Below the pieces are notes generated by a model. It made no database searches. It saw only the letters and a list, made by a program, of their open reading frames with translations, and was not told where the DNA came from. This document shows, one piece after another, positions 59,350 to 64,000 of a DNA stretch of 64,000 nt. The stretch is from an uncultured Holophaga sp. (GTDB lineage: Bacteria; Acidobacteriota; Holophagae; Holophagales; Holophagaceae), in the NCBI RefSeq assembly GCF_963677305.1, contig NZ_OY781925.1:2085501-2149500 (forward strand). The letters are read 5' to 3'. A program made the translations under genes and the position numbers. The first letter of the stretch is position 1, and each line of letters opens with the position of its first letter.

Positions 59350-60060
59350 TCAGGCGTCCACGCTGCCGAGGCGGTAGCCGACACCGACCACGGTTTCGAT
59401 GAGATGGGCGGCCTCGCCGAGCTTGGCCCGCACCCGGCGCACATGGGCGTCGATGGTGCGGCTCTCGCCCAGGTATTCCAGGCCCCAGACCTGCTGAAGG
59501 ATCTTCTCCCGGCTGAGGACGCGGCGGGGGTTCTGGAGGAAGTAGGCCAGGAGCTCGAACTCCCGGCGGGTGAGGTCCATGGGCTCGCCCTGAGTTCGGG
59601 CCACATGGGCCTCCAGGTCCACCGTGATGGGGCCGAAGCTGAGCTCCTTCTGCCGATCAGCCTCCTCCATGAAAGAAGCCCGGCGCAGGATGGCCCGGAC
59701 ACGGGCCACCAGCTCCCGGCTGGAGAAGGGCTTGGAGACATAGTCGTCCGCACCGAGCTCCAGGCCCAGGACCCGGTCGATCTCCTCATTTCGGGCGGTC
59801 ACCAGCATGACCGGAAGCACGCGGAGGCGGTGGTCCGTGCGGATCGCTCTCAGCACCTCCAGGCCGTCGATATCCGGCAGGGTGAGGTCCAGCAGGGCCA
59901 CATCGGGTCTGGGCTGGCCGGGGGATCCGACTTGGCTCAGGTACCGGAGGGCCTCCTGGCCGGTGCCCAGGGAGGTGACGGTGAAGCCTTCGCGCTTCAG
60001 ATGCTGCTCAAGGGCGAGCCGGATGTCCGCATCGTCTTCAAGCAGTAGGAGGTGGGGCAT
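59350..60060 (-). CDS. phoB: PhoB-type response regulator
   Basis: A 236-aa OmpR/PhoB-family regulator. The receiver has LLEDDADIRLAL, phospho-acceptor Asp in VALLDLTLPDIDG, and SKPFSSREL. The winged-helix domain (about 140-232) has LTRREFELLAYFLQNPRRVLSREKILQQVW and TIDAHVRRVRAKL. It is the last gene of the pst operon, 17 nt after phoU, which supports a phosphate role. No phoR kinase is visible in the window. Confidence 0.9.
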   Translation of the reverse strand: MPHLLLLEDDADIRLALEQHLKREGFTVTSLGTGQEALRYLSQVGSPGQPRPDVALLDLTLPDIDGLEVLRAIRTDHRLRVLPVMLVTARNEEIDRVLGLELGADDYVSKPFSSRELVARVRAILRRASFMEEADRQKELSFGPITVDLEAHVARTQGEPMDLTRREFELLAYFLQNPRRVLSREKILQQVWGLEYLGESRTIDAHVRRVRAKLGEAAHLIETVVGVGYRLGSVDA

Positions 60061-60077
60061 GGTGACTCCGCTCTGGT

Positions 60078-60746
60078 TCAGGACTCTCGCCTCTGGAGAT
60101 AAGCATGTTTTACATTGACGCCATCCAGGATGAAAAGCACTTCCTCGGCGATGTTGGTGGCCTGATCGGCGATCCGCTCCCAGTTCTTGACCAGGATGAT
60201 GAGGTGGCTGGCCCGCTCAATGGCCGTGGGGTCCTGGAGCATGATCTGCATCATGTCCTTGGATACCTGCACATAGAGCTCATCCACCCGGTCGTCCTCG
60301 GCGATGACCTCCCGGGCGGCGCTGGCGTCGCCGTTCACGAAGGCGTTGATGGCCTTCTTGACCATGGCCTGGGTGATGGCGCTCAGTTCCTCTATCTGGG
60401 GGGCGGTGAGGATGTGGGGGTAGGCGCTGATGAACTTCACCCGCCGGGCGACGTTGACGCAGTGGTCACCGATGCGCTCCAGCTCGGGGATGATCTTCAG
60501 GGTGGAGGCCAGGAGGCGGAGGTCCGAGGCGTAGGGCGCCCGCAGGGCCAGGAGGTCGATGCAGGTATGGTCGAGGCTCAGTTCCAGCTCGTCCACATTC
60601 TGGTCCAGGGCGATGACCTGGTCCGCCCGCGCATCGGAGCGCTCGGTGAAGGCTTTGCGGGAGAGGTCGACCATCTCCTCCACCAGGCCGGCCATGGCGA
60701 GGAGGCTGAACTTCAGATCCCTCAGCTCGTTGTCGAAATGCCGCAT
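60078..60746 (-). CDS. phoU: PhoU phosphate signalling regulator
   Basis: A 222-aa PhoU, two copies of a three-helix bundle binding metal. It starts [26 protein letters not shown] and shows the paired motifs LRLLASTLKIIPELERIGDHCVNVA and ASHLIILVKNWERIADQATNIAEEV. It links the Pst transporter with the PhoR/PhoB system and represses the Pho regulon when phosphate is plentiful. Its start touches the pstB stop (1-nt overlap). Confidence 0.94.
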   Translation of the reverse strand: MRHFDNELRDLKFSLLAMAGLVEEMVDLSRKAFTERSDARADQVIALDQNVDELELSLDHTCIDLLALRAPYASDLRLLASTLKIIPELERIGDHCVNVARRVKFISAYPHILTAPQIEELSAITQAMVKKAINAFVNGDASAAREVIAEDDRVDELYVQVSKDMMQIMLQDPTAIERASHLIILVKNWERIADQATNIAEEVLFILDGVNVKHAYLQRRES

Positions 60747-61528
60747 TAGCCGAACCTCCCGCTGATGTAGTCTTCTGTCATGCGTTCTCTGGGGGTGGTG
60801 AAAATCTTCTCCGTGAGGTCCAGCTCAATGAGCTTGCCCATCCAGAAGAAGGCCGTGTAGTCGCTGACCCGGGCAGCCTGCTGCATGTTGTGGGTCACGA
60901 TGACGATGGTGTAGTCCTTCTTGAGCTCGAAGATGAGCTCCTCCACCCGGCTGGTGGCGATGGGGTCCAGGGCTGAGCAGGGCTCGTCCATGAGGAGCAC
61001 CTCGGGCTTCACCGCCAGGGCGCGGGCGATGCAGAGCCGCTGCTGCTGGCCGCCGCTCATGCCGCTGGCGCTGTCCTTCAGGCGGTCCTTGACCTCATCC
61101 CAGAGAGCGGCCTTGCGGAGGGCGTCCTCCACGATGCCCTCCAGGAGGTCGCGCTTGGTGACGCCGAAGAGTCTGGGACCGAAGGCCACGTTCTCGAAGA
61201 TGGACTTGGGGAAGGGGTTGGGCTTCTGGAAGACCATGCCGACCCGGCGGCGCAGGTCCACCTGATCGATGCCGCCTTTGTAGATGTCCACATCGTCGAT
61301 GGTGAGCGAACCCTCGACCCGGACCTCGTTCGAGATCTCGTGGATCCGGTTGAAGCACTTGAGGAAGGTGCTCTTGCCGCAGCCGCTGGGGCCGATGATG
61401 GCCGTCACGCGCTCTGCCTGGATGTCCATGGACAGGCCGTCCAGGATCTGCTTGGTGCCGTAATAGAAGCTCATGTCCTTGGCGGCGAGCTTCACCGGCT
61501 TGGTTTCATGGGGGATGGTCACAGGCAT
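60746..61528 (-). CDS. pstB: Phosphate ABC transporter ATP-binding protein
   Basis: A 260-aa ATPase. Walker [18 protein letters not shown]-loop [16 protein letters not shown], signature [17 protein letters not shown], Walker [14 protein letters not shown] and H-loop [15 protein letters not shown]. The QKPNPFPKS pattern is specific to PstB. It energises phosphate import through PstCA. It overlaps pstA by 1 nt and phoU by 1 nt. Confidence 0.96.
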   Translation of the reverse strand: MPVTIPHETKPVKLAAKDMSFYYGTKQILDGLSMDIQAERVTAIIGPSGCGKSTFLKCFNRIHEISNEVRVEGSLTIDDVDIYKGGIDQVDLRRRVGMVFQKPNPFPKSIFENVAFGPRLFGVTKRDLLEGIVEDALRKAALWDEVKDRLKDSASGMSGGQQQRLCIARALAVKPEVLLMDEPCSALDPIATSRVEELIFELKKDYTIVIVTHNMQQAARVSDYTAFFWMGKLIELDLTEKIFTTPRERMTEDYISGRFG

Positions 61529-62412
61529 CAGCGGGTCCGTTTCCGGATGGCGCGGTCCAGGAGCCGGACCAGCAGGTTGAGGATGAGGAGGAGCACGATC
61601 ATGGTCGCCGCGGTACCAGCGGCGATCTCCCGGGCGTCGGGAAGGGTTCCGTCGGAGGTGACGTACCAGAGGTGCACCGCCAGGGTCTCGCCGGGCACTT
61701 TGAGGCTGAAGTCAGGGAACTTCTGGCTGACGTTGGTGCCTGCGGTGAAGACCAGAATGGCGCTCTCGCCGAAGGCGCGCCCGGCGGTCAGGACCAGGCC
61801 CGTCAGGATGCCCGTGGCCGCGTAGGGCAAGGCGACCTTCAGGATGGTCTGGAGCTTGGTGCTGCCCAGCCCGTAGCTGGCCTCCACCAACTCCCGGGGC
61901 ACGGCCCGGAGGCTCTCCTCGGCCACCCGAGTCACCAGGGGGATGTTGAGGAGGGCCAGGGTCACGGCACCGGCCCGGATGGAGAAGCTCCAGCCCATCA
62001 TCTGGACGAAGATGATCATGCCGAAGAGGGCCAACACGATGGAGGGCGTGGCCGCCAGCGTTTCGATGCAGAGCCGGAAGAAGCGGAGGACCCTCCCCTG
62101 GCCGGCGTATTCGGCCATGTAGATGCCCGCTCCCAGGCCGATGGGCAGGGAGATGGCGAGGGAGAGCACCACCATGTAGATGGAGTTGAAGATCTGCGGC
62201 ATGATGCCGCCGCCCGCATCCATGGTCTGGGGCATGCTGCTGAGGAACTTCAGGTTCAGTACCGACCAGCCCTGCTTGAGGATGCCGAGGATGAAGCCCA
62301 GGAGGACCAGGACGAACATCAGCGCAATGGCCCACAGGACCACGTGCATCAGGGTGTTGCAGATTCTGGTGGAGCGGCGGGGCCTGAATACGATGTCTTT
62401 GCCTTCGCTCAT
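61528..62412 (-). CDS. pstA: Phosphate ABC transporter permease PstA
   Basis: A 294-aa inner-membrane permease with six hydrophobic segments. PstA features: [56 protein letters not shown] and the EAA loop [29 protein letters not shown] 62412 overlaps the pstC stop as ATGA, so the permease pair is coupled. Upstream in-frame codons belong to pstC sequence in another frame. Confidence 0.95.
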   Translation of the reverse strand: MSEGKDIVFRPRRSTRICNTLMHVVLWAIALMFVLVLLGFILGILKQGWSVLNLKFLSSMPQTMDAGGGIMPQIFNSIYMVVLSLAISLPIGLGAGIYMAEYAGQGRVLRFFRLCIETLAATPSIVLALFGMIIFVQMMGWSFSIRAGAVTLALLNIPLVTRVAEESLRAVPRELVEASYGLGSTKLQTILKVALPYAATGILTGLVLTAGRAFGESAILVFTAGTNVSQKFPDFSLKVPGETLAVHLWYVTSDGTLPDAREIAAGTAATMIVLLLILNLLVRLLDRAIRKRTR

Positions 62413-63455
62413 CACGCGGCCTTCCTCTGGCCCAGGCGGCGGGTGGCCACGATCAGGACCATGGTGATCAGATAGAGCAGGAAACCCAGAGCGAAGAGCA
62501 CGTTGTTCCAGGTGGAGCCGGCCGCGGTATTGGGCAGCTCCTGGACCAGTTCTGTGGTCAGGGTCGCCGCGGGGGTGAAGAGGAACCTCAGGATCGGGCT
62601 CTTGTCCGTGAGCATCTTCATCAGGAGCAGCCATTGGGGGTTGTTGCCGATGACCATCTGGACGGCCATGGCCTCACCGAGGGCCCGCCCCAGCCCCAGC
62701 ACGATGGCCGTGAGGAGGCGGCCCTTGGCCGCGGGGATGAGGACATGCCAGATGGCCTGCCAAGTGGTGGAGCCCAGGGCCTGGGAGCCCTCGTTGAGGC
62801 TGGAGGACAGGCCCTCGAAGGCGTCTGTGGCCAGGCTCACGATGGTGGGGATGATCATGACGGCCAGGATGGCCCCGGCCACGCCGAAGCCAGCTGCCGG
62901 TGAATCCTGGAGAAAGGTGTGCCCCACCCAGGGCAGGACGATGGTCAGGCCGAAGATGCCGTAGACCACCGAGGGGATGCCCACCAGGAGATCCATGACC
63001 TGGCGCATCACGTTCTTCATCCAGGTGGGAGCCAACTGGGATATGAAGACACCGGTGAGGATGCCCGTGGGGGCGGCCAGGATGAGGGCGAAGACGGTCA
63101 CCGCCGCAGTGCCGCCGATGAAGGGCAGGACGCCGAACTTGCCCTCGAAGGGGGACCACTGGGTCGAGAGGAAGACATCCTTGAAGGTCACCAGGGTGTC
63201 TGTGCCCGTACCGATCCGAACAAAGGCCCCGGCGCCCCGGATGGCGAGGAAATACAGGATGCCGCAGATGAGCAGCACCACGAGCAGACTGCAGAGCAGG
63301 AAGACCAGGTGGGCCCAGCGGTCAGCCAGGCGGTGGAGTCTGCTCTGCTTGAATTCGTAGTCCCACGAAGCCCTGGCGGTACGCTCGTCGAGAACGGACG
63401 GCACGGTCCGCTGGGCGCCCTGGCCCGCAAGGGACACGGGTGGTGTTTCTGACAT
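62412..63455 (-). CDS. pstC: Phosphate ABC transporter permease PstC
   Basis: A 347-aa permease with six hydrophobic segments and a ~50-residue soluble N-terminus. Features: FGVLPFIGGTAAVTVFALILAAPTGILTGVFI, MDLLVGIPSVVYGIFGLTIV, the EAA loop with EGSQALGSTTWQAIWHVLIPAA and LGLGRALGEAMAVQMVIGN. ATG 63455 has GAGGA 6 nt upstream. It pairs with PstA to form the membrane channel. Confidence 0.95.
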   Translation of the reverse strand: MSETPPVSLAGQGAQRTVPSVLDERTARASWDYEFKQSRLHRLADRWAHLVFLLCSLLVVLLICGILYFLAIRGAGAFVRIGTGTDTLVTFKDVFLSTQWSPFEGKFGVLPFIGGTAAVTVFALILAAPTGILTGVFISQLAPTWMKNVMRQVMDLLVGIPSVVYGIFGLTIVLPWVGHTFLQDSPAAGFGVAGAILAVMIIPTIVSLATDAFEGLSSSLNEGSQALGSTTWQAIWHVLIPAAKGRLLTAIVLGLGRALGEAMAVQMVIGNNPQWLLLMKMLTDKSPILRFLFTPAATLTTELVQELPNTAAGSTWNNVLFALGFLLYLITMVLIVATRRLGQRKAA

Positions 63456-63515
63456 TGAGGTTCCTCGTGGTGGGCGCCCCCCGCCGGGAGACGGGGGGCG
63501 CCGGTGCATTGCAGC

Positions 63516-64000
63516 CTAGAGCTTGGTCTTCAGGTTCTTGGTGTAGGAGACGGGCATGTAGCCCAGCTTCAGGACGGTGGTGTCCTGGAAGCGGCTGCTC
63601 ATCACATACTTCAAGAAGTCCTCGGCCACCTGAAGGGTCTTGCCATCGGTCTTGCCGGGGTTGACGTAGGCGTGGCCGTAGGAGAAGAGAGGATACTTGC
63701 CGGAGCTGACGCCGTGCTTGTCGCAGACGGCGCCGTTGTAGGCGATGCCAGCGAGGCGGCCCTGGTTCTTGCTGAGGAAGTCCATCTCGATGAAGGAGAC
63801 GGCGCCGGGGGTGGTGGCGACCATGTTGGCCACGGCACCCGAGGAATCCTGGATCACCTGGTCGACGCTGAACTCCTTGCCGTGGAGCACGGTGGCCTTC
63901 TGGACAGCACGGGTACCGGAGGAAGCGGGGCGGTTCACGCGGACGATCTTCATATTCTTGCCGCCCACCTGGTTCCAGTTGGTCACAGCGCCGGTGAAGA
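63516..64000 (-). CDS. pstS: Phosphate-binding protein PstS (5' part outside window)
   Basis: The C-terminal ~160 residues of a periplasmic phosphate-binding protein. Opening residues FTGAVTNWNQVGG match the PstS I-F-x-G-x-I-T-x-W element. VNRPASSGTRAV carries the phosphate-binding Arg-x-x-x-Ser-Gly-Thr, followed by TPGAVSFIEMDF and the C-terminal FLKYVMSSRFQ. It is the first gene of the operon seen, 60 nt before pstC. Its start and any Pho box lie beyond position 64000. Confidence 0.93.
   Translation of the reverse strand, partial: FTGAVTNWNQVGGKNMKIVRVNRPASSGTRAVQKATVLHGKEFSVDQVIQDSSGAVANMVATTPGAVSFIEMDFLSKNQGRLAGIAYNGAVCDKHGVSSGKYPLFSYGHAYVNPGKTDGKTLQVAEDFLKYVMSSRFQDTTVLKLGYMPVSYTKNLKTKL

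Overview
The window is GC-rich bacterial chromosome, dense in genes and with short intergenic gaps. The gene mix points to an anaerobic, chemotactic Gram-negative bacterium. It includes a cobalamin-dependent ribonucleotide reductase, a TM1266-type [FeFe]-hydrogenase regulator, a cytoplasmic [FeFe]-hydrogenase-like chemoreceptor, a PhlG-like aromatic C-C hydrolase, and many PAS kinases and HD-GYP or HDOD regulators. This fits the Holophaga/Geothrix branch of Acidobacteriota, but the placement is inference; no rRNA gene or marker lies in the window.

Layout. 1-944 is the end of leuA (minus), preceded by a leucine-rich leader peptide and a strong hairpin that look like an attenuator. 1.2-9.2 kb holds a hybrid kinase, a Liv-type binding protein, ymdB, an S55 (SpoIVB-like) peptidase and a secreted propeller-like protein. 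9.2-16.4 kb is a five-gene minus-strand signalling operon: two PAS kinases, a REC-HDOD regulator and two REC proteins with decayed HD-GYP domains. 16.5-22.3 kb carries a panE-like reductase, the TM1266-type regulator, hutU, and an OPT peptide transporter overlapping a PqqD-like gene.

22.35-29.9 kb is the accessory region. I read it as an integron cassette array on the minus strand, with attC sites of one type, four unknown cassette genes and no integrase gene. It has been invaded at its attC sites. An IS4-family element sits in an R'' core with a 9-bp target duplication that contains the core. IS91-like elements or remnants sit at the same GAAC in three attC sites. Two of the IS91-like copies carry tyrosine-recombinase genes cut at the same base, before the catalytic tyrosine. 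One is fused to an IS91 transposase, the other to the C-terminal half of an IS110/IS1111 transposase.

30.2-50.2 kb: an MFS transporter, an ImuB-like protein, and a wecB-nfrB-nfrA cluster predicted to make and export a ManNAc-type glycan under c-di-GMP control through two MshEN motifs. It continues with a split 5'-nucleotidase, a carbohydrate-binding lipoprotein, a PhlG-like hydrolase plus LVIVD-repeat protein, an S9 peptidase, an HExxH-SpoIID fusion, fbaB and a LysR regulator.

50.3-64.0 kb: nrdJ behind two palindromes that resemble NrdR boxes, then the kbl-tdh threonine operon, a 40-aa membrane peptide, the hydrogenase-like chemoreceptor, a DUF47 protein, and the phosphate operon pstS-pstC-pstA-pstB-phoU-phoB (minus strand, pstS cut by the window end). 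I saw no tRNA, rRNA or CRISPR array.
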